Source of the DNA: Mucilaginibacter terrenus
Lineage (GTDB): Bacteria > Bacteroidota > Bacteroidia > Sphingobacteriales > Sphingobacteriaceae
Assembly: GCF_003432065.1 (NCBI RefSeq)
Contig: NZ_QWDE01000001.1
Span: forward strand, 1,922,001 to 1,986,000
Reading direction: 5' to 3'
Length of the DNA: 64,000 bases
The notes below the pieces were generated by a model, which made no database searches, was not told the DNA's origin, and saw only the letters and a list, made by a program, of their open reading frames with translations. Both the position numbers and the translations under genes were made by a program. This document shows positions 42,784 to 50,333 of the stretch, in pieces. Positions within the stretch are counted from its first letter, which is position 1. Every line of letters starts with the position of its first letter.

Positions 42784-43476
42784 TTAATGATTGTGCTTTT
42801 TGTGAATATCTTTAACTAGGCAGAGCTTTTTAATTTCATCTATCCTGATGGGGAAAGGAGCATACTTTAAACGGTTGCCTATCATCTCTGTGGTATTGTC
42901 CGAATGGGCAATTACTTCTTCAGGATCATCGCTCAGCAGCAAGCGCTTATACATGCGGTAATCGCCCCATTCTATATAGTACACCTCACCGGGTAGAATC
43001 TTTTTATCGCTGATTACCTTAAGCGCAACCCAGCAGCCGTTTTCAAGATACGGGTACATAGAGTGTCCCCATACCGGTAATGCAAAGTCACATTCTTCAA
43101 TTCCCGGGAAGTTCATACGACCCACCGGACGTGAATCATTTATATCATTATATACTTCTACTCCCGAAGCTGTTGCAGTTATCTCATACATAGGAATCCC
43201 ATCTTCATTTCTCAAACTCACTTGCCTGTCTGTATTTTTTTTCCCTGAAAGATGATCTCTGTATTTTTCTTTAAATATCTTTAACTTCTCAGGGTCTATA
43301 TTTTGCCGGCTCTTTATTATCTCAGTAATACTGCTGGCATTGTTAAAGCCCAGCGCTTCCGCCAGTTCAAGGTTATTTGCAAAAGCGCGCCCACGAAGTT
43401 GGTTATACAATATTATAAATTCGAGAGTCTCAGGCCTTACTGTCTTTACTTTATTCGGCTTTAATATGTCATCCAT
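42784..43476 (-). CDS. S24-family (LexA/CI-like) phage-type repressor
   Basis: Transcription repressor of 230 residues. The N-terminal ~70 residues look like a helix-turn-helix domain (FANNLELAEALGFNNASSITEI). The C-terminal part is a LexA/CI-type S24 domain with catalytic Ser139 in WGHSMYP and Lys177 in YRMYKRL, so it may self-cleave in an SOS response. The expected cleavage-site region is near ATASG (101-105), not the classic Ala-Gly. It is divergent from two small genes. An 18-bp palindrome in the shared promoter region recurs at the terminase promoter, suggesting that it controls both. Confidence 0.85.
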   Translation of the reverse strand: MDDILKPNKVKTVRPETLEFIILYNQLRGRAFANNLELAEALGFNNASSITEIIKSRQNIDPEKLKIFKEKYRDHLSGKKNTDRQVSLRNEDGIPMYEITATASGVEVYNDINDSRPVGRMNFPGIEECDFALPVWGHSMYPYLENGCWVALKVISDKKILPGEVYYIEWGDYRMYKRLLLSDDPEEVIAHSDNTTEMIGNRLKYAPFPIRIDEIKKLCLVKDIHKKHNH

Positions 43477-43499
43477 GGCAAAAAATAATTTAACTAATT

Positions 43500-43528
43500 T
43501 CTTTATTTAAATAAAGATTATTCTTTAT
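43500..43528. promoter_or_regulatory. Candidate S24-repressor operator (overlapping palindromes)
   Basis: A perfect 18-bp palindrome TCTTTATTTAAATAAAGA (43500-43517) overlaps a second one, ATAAAGATTATTCTTTAT (43511-43528, 16 of 18 bases symmetric). The second ends inside the rightward -7 box. The equivalent site at 53901-53918 differs only in the central bases. Confidence 0.7.
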
Positions 43529-43533
43529 ATTTG
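43526..43533 (+). promoter_or_regulatory. -7 box of the rightward promoter beside the repressor
   Basis: TATATTTG matches TAnnTTTG. Its first three bases overlap the palindrome at 43511-43528, so operator binding would block it. It would drive the genes at 43641 and 43859. Confidence 0.6.
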
Positions 43534-43640
43534 CATTGTCAATAATTGTTAAAGATAGCCAAATTATCCATTAACGGATAGGTATTCTTTAAATTATTAC
43601 AGATTAAATACAAGTAACTCAGAACACTTAATAAATCAGG

Positions 43641-43835
43641 ATGCATATTGTTTACAGCGCGTTACGCATCGCCGCTAAGGCAGAACGCACCAACCAACAA
43701 ACCGAACTACAGTTACGCATAAATGCCTATAGGTTGGCATGTGAAAAATACAGTGAAGATATTGCAGCTATACAGCGGTATCTGCCCGGCTGGCAGCCTG
43801 CCTTTAACTACCATTCGACTTTAAAAAGTATTTAA
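43641..43835 (+). CDS. Small protein of unknown function next to the repressor
   Basis: A 64-residue soluble frame (MHIVYSALRIAAKAERTNQQ...), rich in Ala, Arg, Gln and Tyr and probably helical. No family recognised. It is the first gene of the rightward transcript controlled by the repressor-region operator, about 107 bp after the -7 box. It ends 23 bp before the next gene on the same strand. The position suggests an early gene of the phage-derived element. Confidence 0.55.
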   Translation: MHIVYSALRIAAKAERTNQQTELQLRINAYRLACEKYSEDIAAIQRYLPGWQPAFNYHSTLKSI

Positions 43836-43858
43836 CAACAAACCATACCGCTATAAAC

Positions 43859-44275
43859 ATGAAACTCTCTCAAAAACTAAAAACCGAACTCTGGTGGCTC
43901 ATCATCTCCGTTAATTATGATTACAGCCGCATTTGTATTGCAGAACACGATCTAAGCGATACCACACTGACTTTATGGCTGGAGGACAAGCAGGATTACA
44001 AGAACACCATTGACGAATGCCTGCAGGTGGACATACCTATTAGGGACTTTGCAAAACTAATTAAGAACGAAAACTTTAACAGTTACGAAGGCACCAGGCT
44101 GCACCCTTGCAAAAAATACGTTTATAAAGCGCGTATTGAGATTAACTCGCCCATTAAATGGTACCGCAATGATGCTACACTTGTTGAACAAACCTGGGCA
44201 AGGGAGGCAATGTTGAAAAGCATCCTCACCTACTTAATAGAGACCGAGACTGCAAACCATGAAGAATTTTGCTGA
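43859..44275 (+). CDS. Uncharacterised protein of the repressor-proximal transcript
   Basis: A 138-residue soluble protein (MKLSQKLKTELWWLIISVNY...), with charged mid-section WLEDKQDYKNTIDECLQVD and C-terminal AREAMLKSILTYLIE helix. No family recognised. It is probably co-transcribed with the 64-residue gene. A TGCC-AAAC-GGCA palindrome begins 6 bp after its stop. Confidence 0.7.
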   Translation: MKLSQKLKTELWWLIISVNYDYSRICIAEHDLSDTTLTLWLEDKQDYKNTIDECLQVDIPIRDFAKLIKNENFNSYEGTRLHPCKKYVYKARIEINSPIKWYRNDATLVEQTWAREAMLKSILTYLIETETANHEEFC

Positions 44276-44280
44276 TAATA

Positions 44281-44292
44281 TGCCAAACGGCA
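44281..44292. promoter_or_regulatory. TGCC-N4-GGCA palindrome, copy 1
   Basis: TGCCAAACGGCA in the context AATATGCC...GGCATTAT, directly after the repressor-linked gene pair. It could be a hairpin at the transcript end or a regulator site. Related copies are at 53935-53946 and 62919-62930. Confidence 0.45.
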
Positions 44293-44329
44293 TTATTATC
44301 ATTCTTTAATTAAACATTTATTAAGCTGT

Positions 44330-44431
44330 TTAACTTAGAAGCGCGTTAGCAAACATGCAGAGAAAGATAAACAATGCGAAAAGTACAATTGCCGATTTCA
44401 TGACGGTGTAGATTGATGCTACAAAATTCAT
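44330..44431 (-). CDS. Possible 33-residue hydrophobic peptide
   Basis: The reverse-strand frame MNFVASIYTVMKSAIVLFAL... continues as FIFLCMFANALLS, a single predicted membrane helix. An internal Met11 could also start it. It is too short to prove by composition, but it lies alone in a gap between genes. Confidence 0.3.
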   Translation of the reverse strand: MNFVASIYTVMKSAIVLFALFIFLCMFANALLS

Positions 44432-44488
44432 GATAGCAAAAGCTTGATACAACCGTGTTTAAACGGTAAATAGCCGTGTAATTACCCC

Positions 44489-44827
44489 TTATTTATCCCC
44501 AACCTTTACCAGCTCGCTGATATCCACATCTGCAAGCACCTCTTCTTCGGTAAGGGCTTCGGCAGGTTTGGTGTTATAATTAAGTTTACGGAAACGCCAG
44601 GTAGCAAATGCAGGCTCCTGGTAACGGTTAAGCAGCGTAAAAAATTTCGGAAAGTTATGCACTTCCTCAAGCAGCAGGCCGGGTACAATGCCGTTGTTAT
44701 CAAGCACTTCGCGAACGGTGTACTCTTTATCTTTGGTGATCCATATCTCAAAATCGCGGCGTATCTCCTCGCTTTTTTCAGGATCTATCTTATCATTAAT
44801 GCAAATCACTTTATCACCTGGCTTCAT
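44489..44827 (-). CDS. Uncharacterised phage-type small protein
   Basis: A 112-residue soluble protein starting MKPGDKVICINDKID. It contains ITKDKEYTVREVLDNNG, GLLLEEVHNF and, later, FATWRFRKLNY. The N-terminal beta-strand pattern with a G-D-K turn is like small SH3-like/phage proteins often found beside Bacteroidota prophage genes, but no family was assigned. A second open frame overlaps it in another phase and is less protein-like. Strand differs from the repressor-linked pair. Confidence 0.65.
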   Translation of the reverse strand: MKPGDKVICINDKIDPEKSEEIRRDFEIWITKDKEYTVREVLDNNGIVPGLLLEEVHNFPKFFTLLNRYQEPAFATWRFRKLNYNTKPAEALTEEEVLADVDISELVKVGDK

Positions 44828-44920
44828 AACAACAAAATTAAGAAGTTAATAGTAACTTAAGCATGAAAAGTAACTATGGTTTACCGCATCGACTTAAACG
44901 TTTTAACATCGGTTAACTTC

Positions 44921-46255
44921 TTAGCCGACGGCCGGCATAGCTACATAAAAGACAGTACCCTCGCCCGGACTGCTTTCCAGCCAAATGCGGCCGCCTTGCA
45001 GTTCGGTAAATTCTTTGCACAGCAATAAACCCAGCCCTACCCCTGTCTCATTAGCAGTACCAACTGTATTGCCGCTGCGAAGGGAGAAAAGTTCTGTTTG
45101 TTTTTCTTTGCTGATGCCTATCCCATTATCACGGATAATGAGCCAGCATTCGCCTCCTATTTTCCTGGCTTTGAAATGTATTTCGCCTCCGGGGTTTGTA
45201 AATTTAATTGCGTTGCTGATGAGATTGCGTAGTACCAGTTGCAACATGTCACTGTCGGCCACCACTTTAATCTCCCAGTCAACCATGGTTGTCAGGGTTA
45301 TTTGCTTTTTGGCAGCTATCGATTTCTCCAGTTCGAGGGTGTTAAATAACGCATCTTTAAGGCTAACCTGGCTCAGCTGTACATTAACACCATCCATTTG
45401 GCCTTTGCTCCATATCAGCAGCTTACTAAGCATATCAACTGTGCGGCGGGTAACCTTTAAAAGATCCCCCTCAACCATTTGCCGTTCTTCGGTGTCCAAA
45501 CCATACTCCGTTATCAGCTCAAGATAATTTTGAATATTGCTGAGCGGAGAACGGAGATCATGCGCTATTATCGACATCAATTTATTGCGCTCCTGGTTTA
45601 TGCGCTCAAGCTCCTGGTTTTGACGGGTAATTTGGGCGTTCTTACGCTCTATTGCTTCTGCCTTGTCTGCTGCAGACCTCTTTTCGTGATCATAATTTTT
45701 AAGCATGTATGTAACAGTGTAGTAAACCACTACAATAACCACTACATAGGCAGAAGTAAGGTCAAAAAAGCGGCTTTCGCGACTGTCATACGTATAAGGG
45801 ACAAGGCTTGGATGGTAGTACTCCAGAGCATGCAACCCCAGCATAATAGCAGCGTTAATTGCAACCCAAAGCTTGTGCTGCTTTTGTGGCAGAGTGCACA
45901 ATAGCAACAAAATACACAACCCCATAAAAATTTCGGTAGGGCCCTGGGTACCTGAATTGTAAAGATAATTTATTGCAAAAAGCAAATTACCCAGCGTTGC
46001 AAAGACAATTGTAGCAAAGGCAGTGTACCCCTTGTAACGCGATATGTAGTAAAGACACGTAAATGCAAGCACCGCTATAAAACTTAACAATGCGATAAAG
46101 GGCAGGCCTATAATTAAGTTAAAAGGAACGTTGTAAGCAAGCGCTGCAATAGCAATTAAAGATACTGAATGAAATATCCTGACCTCCAGAGGGAACTCGG
46201 CTGTGGAACCGGTTGCCCTTACCCAAAGCTTGTAAATTTTTCCGGGGATGTCCAA
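44921..46255 (-). CDS. Membrane sensor histidine kinase
   Basis: A 444-residue two-component sensor with about six N-terminal membrane segments (residues ~30-185). A coiled linker (KAEAIERKNAQITRQNQELE) leads to an HisKA domain with phosphorylatable His232 in IIAHDLRSPLSNIQNY. The ATPase domain has the N-box LRNLISNAIKFTN, the D-box DNGIGIS and the G-box GVGLGLLLC. No response regulator is adjacent, so it is an orphan kinase. It looks chromosomal rather than phage-derived. Confidence 0.92.
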   Translation of the reverse strand: MDIPGKIYKLWVRATGSTAEFPLEVRIFHSVSLIAIAALAYNVPFNLIIGLPFIALLSFIAVLAFTCLYYISRYKGYTAFATIVFATLGNLLFAINYLYNSGTQGPTEIFMGLCILLLLCTLPQKQHKLWVAINAAIMLGLHALEYYHPSLVPYTYDSRESRFFDLTSAYVVVIVVVYYTVTYMLKNYDHEKRSAADKAEAIERKNAQITRQNQELERINQERNKLMSIIAHDLRSPLSNIQNYLELITEYGLDTEERQMVEGDLLKVTRRTVDMLSKLLIWSKGQMDGVNVQLSQVSLKDALFNTLELEKSIAAKKQITLTTMVDWEIKVVADSDMLQLVLRNLISNAIKFTNPGGEIHFKARKIGGECWLIIRDNGIGISKEKQTELFSLRSGNTVGTANETGVGLGLLLCKEFTELQGGRIWLESSPGEGTVFYVAMPAVG

Positions 46256-46414
46256 TTTAAATTAGTTTAGGGAAAACAAGATTCAATTATTAACCAAAAC
46301 GAGCAACTAATACAAACGCAGGGTTACTCGTGGTAAAATCTGTAGTTAATGCGTTTGTACAGGTTTCTAATTTACAAGTTATTACGCACAATCAACTCCA
46401 TATAATCAAACTAG

Positions 46415-46837
46415 CTAGCTTAATGAATAAGTTTCGCGGACGTGTTTTACTGATAGTGCGATAATATTCTTAAATACCTCTACATCAACATCGGCAAGCT
46501 TTTTAATGTATAAACAGCCTTTACCCACTTTGTATTTACCAAGCTTGTTTAAAAGCAAATTATCAGTTATACAACCCAGGTGCAGGTATAAAGATATGTT
46601 GGCTTTCCGGGGAGAAAACCCTACTTGGCACATCTCGCCCTCATGGCCACTGGCGTATTTGTATTTGTACGTACCAAAACCAACAATAGTTGTTCCCCAC
46701 ATGGCTGCAGGATGGCCGGTAGCAACCTGTATCATTTCAGCTATATCCAGGCAATCCTGCCGCACAGCATCGTTTGCAATGGTATCTAAAAAGCCATTTA
46801 AAGCGGCGTTGGTAAGCTGGGTTTTAAGTTTATACAT
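46415..46837 (-). CDS. DUF1801 protein
   Basis: A 140-residue soluble protein from the ATG at 46837 (MYKLKTQLTNAALNGFLDTI). It has the DUF1801 pattern: VATGHPAAMWGTTIVGFGTY, then GFSPRKANISLYLHLG and GKYKVGKGCLYIKKLADVD. The family has an iron chaperone/frataxin-like fold in some members, but the role is unknown. It lies between the orphan kinase and the RRM gene, both on the same strand. Confidence 0.88.
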   Translation of the reverse strand: MYKLKTQLTNAALNGFLDTIANDAVRQDCLDIAEMIQVATGHPAAMWGTTIVGFGTYKYKYASGHEGEMCQVGFSPRKANISLYLHLGCITDNLLLNKLGKYKVGKGCLYIKKLADVDVEVFKNIIALSVKHVRETYSLS

Positions 46838-46883
46838 AACTGATGCAGAGCTACTTTCCCAAATATACAAAACGCGTTATAAA

Positions 46884-46909
46884 CAAAAAAGCCGGGCAGT
46901 GCCCGGCTT
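46884..46909 (-). terminator. Rho-independent terminator of the RRM gene
   Basis: AAAGCCGGGC-AGT-GCCCGGCTTT, a perfect 10-bp stem. It is followed on the reverse strand by TTTTTT and lies about 20 bp past the RNA-binding gene's stop. Confidence 0.9.
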
Positions 46910-46930
46910 TCAGTAATCAAGAATTTTGTA

Positions 46931-47209
46931 TTAGTTGCGGCTAAACCCGTTACGGCCGCCGTTGAAACCTTTGTCTTCAGCCACGTTTACGGTAATACGT
47001 TTACCGTAATAGCTCTGGCCGTTCATGCATCTTATAGCTTCTTTAGCTTCATCATCATTTACCATCTCAACAAATCCAAAACCCCTGCTTTCTTTTGTTT
47101 CGCGGTCTTTCACTATCCTAAGGGACCTAACCGGCCCGAAATCTTCAAAAACCGCATTTAATTCGGCCTCGCTTACTTCTAGCGGAAGGCCTCCAATAAA
47201 TACTTTCAT
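46931..47209 (-). CDS. RRM-domain RNA-binding protein
   Basis: A single RNA-recognition motif protein, 92 residues from the ATG at 47209. RNP2 is VFIGGL (residues 3-8) and RNP1 is RGFGFVEM (about 42-49). The Gly/Arg/Asn-rich tail (FNGGRNGFSRN) is typical of bacterial single-RRM proteins, often cold-induced. The start is fixed by an AAGGAG ribosome site and a TATCTTTG promoter box; the frame continues to 47338 but overlaps the kinase gene. Confidence 0.93.
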   Translation of the reverse strand: MKVFIGGLPLEVSEAELNAVFEDFGPVRSLRIVKDRETKESRGFGFVEMVNDDEAKEAIRCMNGQSYYGKRITVNVAEDKGFNGGRNGFSRN

Positions 47210-47227
47210 TAATCTCCTTTGTTTTTG

Positions 47228-47235
47228 CAAAGATA
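47228..47235 (-). promoter_or_regulatory. -7 box of the RRM gene
   Basis: The reverse strand reads TATCTTTG (TAnnTTTG), ending 18 bp before the ATG at 47209. A clear AAGGAG ribosome-binding site follows, which is rare among Bacteroidota genes. Confidence 0.6.
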
Positions 47236-47313
47236 GGCAAAAAAGGCGGGTTTTCAGGTACATGGCTGGCTTATAGGTGTCAGTTGTACCCTTTTTGACA
47301 ATCAACTGAATAT

Positions 47314-49248
47314 TCAACTCAACGGCAGGGTAAACCAAAAAGTGCTGCCTTTTCCAGTCTCACTTTCCACCCCTATTTTACCACCATGCCGGGTGATGAT
47401 CTCTCCGCTGATGTACAGCCCTAACCCCAGACCCGAAAATTGCATTGCCGATTGATCTACCCGGTAGTACCGCTCAAACAAGTGGGGAATCTTCTCCGGT
47501 GGGATGCCTATACCAAAGTCCTGTACAGATACCCGCACCTCGGTACTGTTGCACATCACCTTAATGATGATGTCCTTTGAATCCGGTGCGTATTTAACGG
47601 CATTGTTTACGAAGTTCACCACCACCTGGTCAATCCGGTGCTCGTCGGCATAAACCATTAGGTTAGGGTCGCAGTTCAGGATAATTTGGTTGTAGTTGTT
47701 GTTCCTGATGTGTTCGGTACCTTCCTCAATCAGCTTCAACAGGTTAAACCAGGTTTTCTTCAGCGGAAGTTTGCCATGGTCCATCCTGGATACATTCATC
47801 AGGTCTTCGGTAAGGTGCACCAGTCTGACCAAATTATCATTAGCTTTCTCCAGGAACAACGGTATTCGGGGCGACGTCGGATCGGTACCCAGCACCTTGG
47901 TAAGCAGTTGCATTGACAGCTTTAACGAGGTAAGCGGTGTCTTTAATTCATGACTCGCCACGCTGATGAACTCGTCCTTCTGCTCGGCTATTTTGCGGCG
48001 GCTGGTAACGTCCATAAACGTACCAATGCCTAGAACAATATTATTGTTATCGTCGCGAATAGGTGCAGCGTTAATGGATATATAAAAGCGGTCGCCATCA
48101 GGTGGCTGTACGGCAATCTCCCTGTCATATACAGGCTTGCCGGTAGCCATCATCATCGCCATAGGGTGTTCCTCATCAGGGAGCGGCGAACCATCCGGCT
48201 TAAGTATCTGCCAGCTAGAGTGGGTTGTACTGTGGCTCAGTACCTCGTTCTCGTGCATGCCCAATATTTGCTGGGCCATGGGGTTTGCATAAGTGAGCTT
48301 ACCAGAGGTATCAATAATGCTTACTCCCTCGGCCATGGTCTCTAATATTTGTACCAGCCGTTTTTCATTTGCACGCAGGTTACTTTCTACTATCTTTTTT
48401 TCGTCAATGATACCCTGGAGCCTGGCGCGGGACCTTACCTTATCTGTAGCATCCAGCGCGAAGCCTACCACACCTCTTATTTGGCCTGCGTCGTCGTACA
48501 GTGGTTCAACGGTAAGGTCTATATAATAGGTTTTAGCTTTGTCGCCGCGCTTATACTGCAGGGGGGCCTCAATTGCACTGTAGGATTGGCCTGTAGCAAA
48601 TACCTCATCAAACAACGGCTTGTAGCCCTGGTGTTCCAGTTCAGGCAAAAGTTTAAATAGCGGCTCGCCTATTATCTTTTCGGCAGGTGCACGGTTAAGT
48701 AGCTGGTGCATGGCAACATTGGCATACTCAATACCATAGTTTTCCTGGTTAATGAACATCATGCCAATTGGTGCCTTCATAAATTGATGCTGCAGTTGTT
48801 CGCTGAAAGCTTTGCGGGAACTTTCAACGCCGGCTAGTGTCCAGCTGTCGGTAATGTCGGTTACTTCGCACAACAGGTGCGATACGTAGTTGTCATCATC
48901 TATAATAGGAGATGTGTTTATTCGCCAGTAATGTGCCTCGCTGTCGCCTGCAGCGCCCGACCTGTCATACCGCAGGCCGTTTAGTTCCTGTGCGGTTCTG
49001 GTTTCTGTTACGGTAGTAAAGTTACGCAGCAGCATAGTGCCTTCCTTACTGCCGCTGGGTGCCAGTTGTTCAGGAAAGGCTGAACACAGATCCTTACCCA
49101 CCACACCTTCGTAAGTTGTTGAGGTTATGCTTAAAAAGGCAGCATTCGCTGCTACGATGCGAAACGACGGCGCATTAGCCTCCAGCAGCACCATAGGCGG
49201 GCCTTTGTCAAAAAACTGCTGTAACAAGCTGGCTGGTGATGTTGGCAT
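47314..49248 (-). CDS. Multi-PAS sensor histidine kinase
   Basis: A 644-residue cytosolic kinase with no membrane segment. Three PAS/PAC units are seen at about residues 12-140, 152-275 and 292-418 (for example VGFALDATDK and GIGTFMDVTSRRK as PAC ends). HisKA follows, with His433 in VASHELKTPLTSLK. The ATPase blocks are VVNFVNNAVKYAPD, VQDFGIGIPPEKI and GLGLGLYIS. It probably senses a small ligand or redox state. No response regulator is next to it. Confidence 0.93.
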   Translation of the reverse strand: MPTSPASLLQQFFDKGPPMVLLEANAPSFRIVAANAAFLSITSTTYEGVVGKDLCSAFPEQLAPSGSKEGTMLLRNFTTVTETRTAQELNGLRYDRSGAAGDSEAHYWRINTSPIIDDDNYVSHLLCEVTDITDSWTLAGVESSRKAFSEQLQHQFMKAPIGMMFINQENYGIEYANVAMHQLLNRAPAEKIIGEPLFKLLPELEHQGYKPLFDEVFATGQSYSAIEAPLQYKRGDKAKTYYIDLTVEPLYDDAGQIRGVVGFALDATDKVRSRARLQGIIDEKKIVESNLRANEKRLVQILETMAEGVSIIDTSGKLTYANPMAQQILGMHENEVLSHSTTHSSWQILKPDGSPLPDEEHPMAMMMATGKPVYDREIAVQPPDGDRFYISINAAPIRDDNNNIVLGIGTFMDVTSRRKIAEQKDEFISVASHELKTPLTSLKLSMQLLTKVLGTDPTSPRIPLFLEKANDNLVRLVHLTEDLMNVSRMDHGKLPLKKTWFNLLKLIEEGTEHIRNNNYNQIILNCDPNLMVYADEHRIDQVVVNFVNNAVKYAPDSKDIIIKVMCNSTEVRVSVQDFGIGIPPEKIPHLFERYYRVDQSAMQFSGLGLGLYISGEIITRHGGKIGVESETGKGSTFWFTLPLS

Positions 49249-49367
49249 ATTATTAAACCATTTACAATAAAGTTTATTATCAAACGGAAAGGCAGCAACA
49301 GCTCAAATAATAGGTTAAGCAAATATAGCAGGTAAAAGATTTAATAAAAGAAGGGTTAAGAAAAGCA

Positions 49368-49958
49368 TTACTTAAGCTTCAGATTAAAGCTGCCCTGCAC
49401 CCTGTAAAAAGGTGATTCGGCTTTATCGTCGTACGCTAAAAATGTAAAGAAGGTACCTTTTGCCAGCACACTATCCTGGCGGTATTGCTGCACATCTATC
49501 ACTCCGGCATCACCGGGTGCAGTAAATTGGGTAAGGCTGTATTGCTTAATGTGCATGGCATCCGGCCGCAACAACAGCTGGCTGCCCTCTACACCTTTTT
49601 TCACGTCAGCGGCGGCAGTACCTTTGCTGCTTATGGCAAAACTCATGGTGTGGGCTTTGTTTATAGCTGTAATGCCAAAGTACCGGCTATCACCAACGCT
49701 CAGGTTTACAAAAGCTATTGAATCTTCAGCAGCGTTAAAAGTGTAAGTGGTGTCGCCAAGGTCAAAAGTGAGTATTCCTTTTGCTGCTAAAAAGTTGGTG
49801 GCCGGCGCTGCGGCAATGGCGCTGTCGGCCACGGTAGCCATCTTTTTCTGATCTACGGTATTGGCGTTCTGATCTTTCTGACAGGCGCTCAGCGCCGTCA
49901 TCAGGAACAGAGCAACTCCAAAATAAAGAGACGTAAACCGTTTAGCGTACATAGGCAA
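49368..49958 (-). CDS. Lipoprotein of unknown function
   Basis: A 196-residue protein with lipoprotein signal (FLMTALSAC lipobox, Cys26). The mature part is beta-rich (GILTFDLGDTTYTFNAAEDS, RYFGITAINKAHTMSFAISS), ending FYRVQGSFNLKLK. It resembles small exported beta-sandwich proteins of Bacteroidota, but no family was assigned. An alternative start two codons in (MYAKRFTS) is possible. It appears monocistronic, divergent from the ABC permease. Confidence 0.75.
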   Translation of the reverse strand: MPMYAKRFTSLYFGVALFLMTALSACQKDQNANTVDQKKMATVADSAIAAAPATNFLAAKGILTFDLGDTTYTFNAAEDSIAFVNLSVGDSRYFGITAINKAHTMSFAISSKGTAAADVKKGVEGSQLLLRPDAMHIKQYSLTQFTAPGDAGVIDVQQYRQDSVLAKGTFFTFLAYDDKAESPFYRVQGSFNLKLK

Positions 49959-50333
49959 TAGATGTTATAAAATTACAGAAAAATTATTCCCGTCAAAGCC
50001 CGGCTCATTGTTTTAGTTAAATTTTTAACATTTTTTAACTATATCTGTAAACGAATAAGACAAACAAGAGGTTGGGCAGCGGATATGGCTTTGTGAAATA
50101 AATTTCCAGGCAAATCTTTCACCCCTCTCTAAATCAGAAAATGCTTAACAACCTATAAATCAGCGCTCCTATTTTTTGATGTTTTATTCTCAAAACAGTG
50201 TATCACGCTCGCACGACAGGTGTACGTAACCGAACATAACGAAAAGACAATAACTAGTTAGTAGGTTGATAATCAAATATTTAACCAAATGGCATGAACT
50301 TAGAATATCATACAACAACTCACACTAAATCTC
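49959..50333. other. Divergent intergenic region, 375 bp
   Basis: Between the lipoprotein and permease genes, which point away from it. It is A/T-rich, without a gene, a repeat or a strong hairpin. The only site noted is TGGCATGAACTTAGAA at 50290-50305, a partial match to a sigma-54 promoter. Confidence 0.5.
50290..50305 (+). promoter_or_regulatory. Possible sigma-54 promoter of the permease gene
   Basis: TGGCATG-AACT-TAGAA matches TGGCACG-N4-TTGCW in the -24 part and in the -12 G, but the GC is GA. It would start transcription about 18 bp before the ATG at 50334. Confidence 0.25.
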
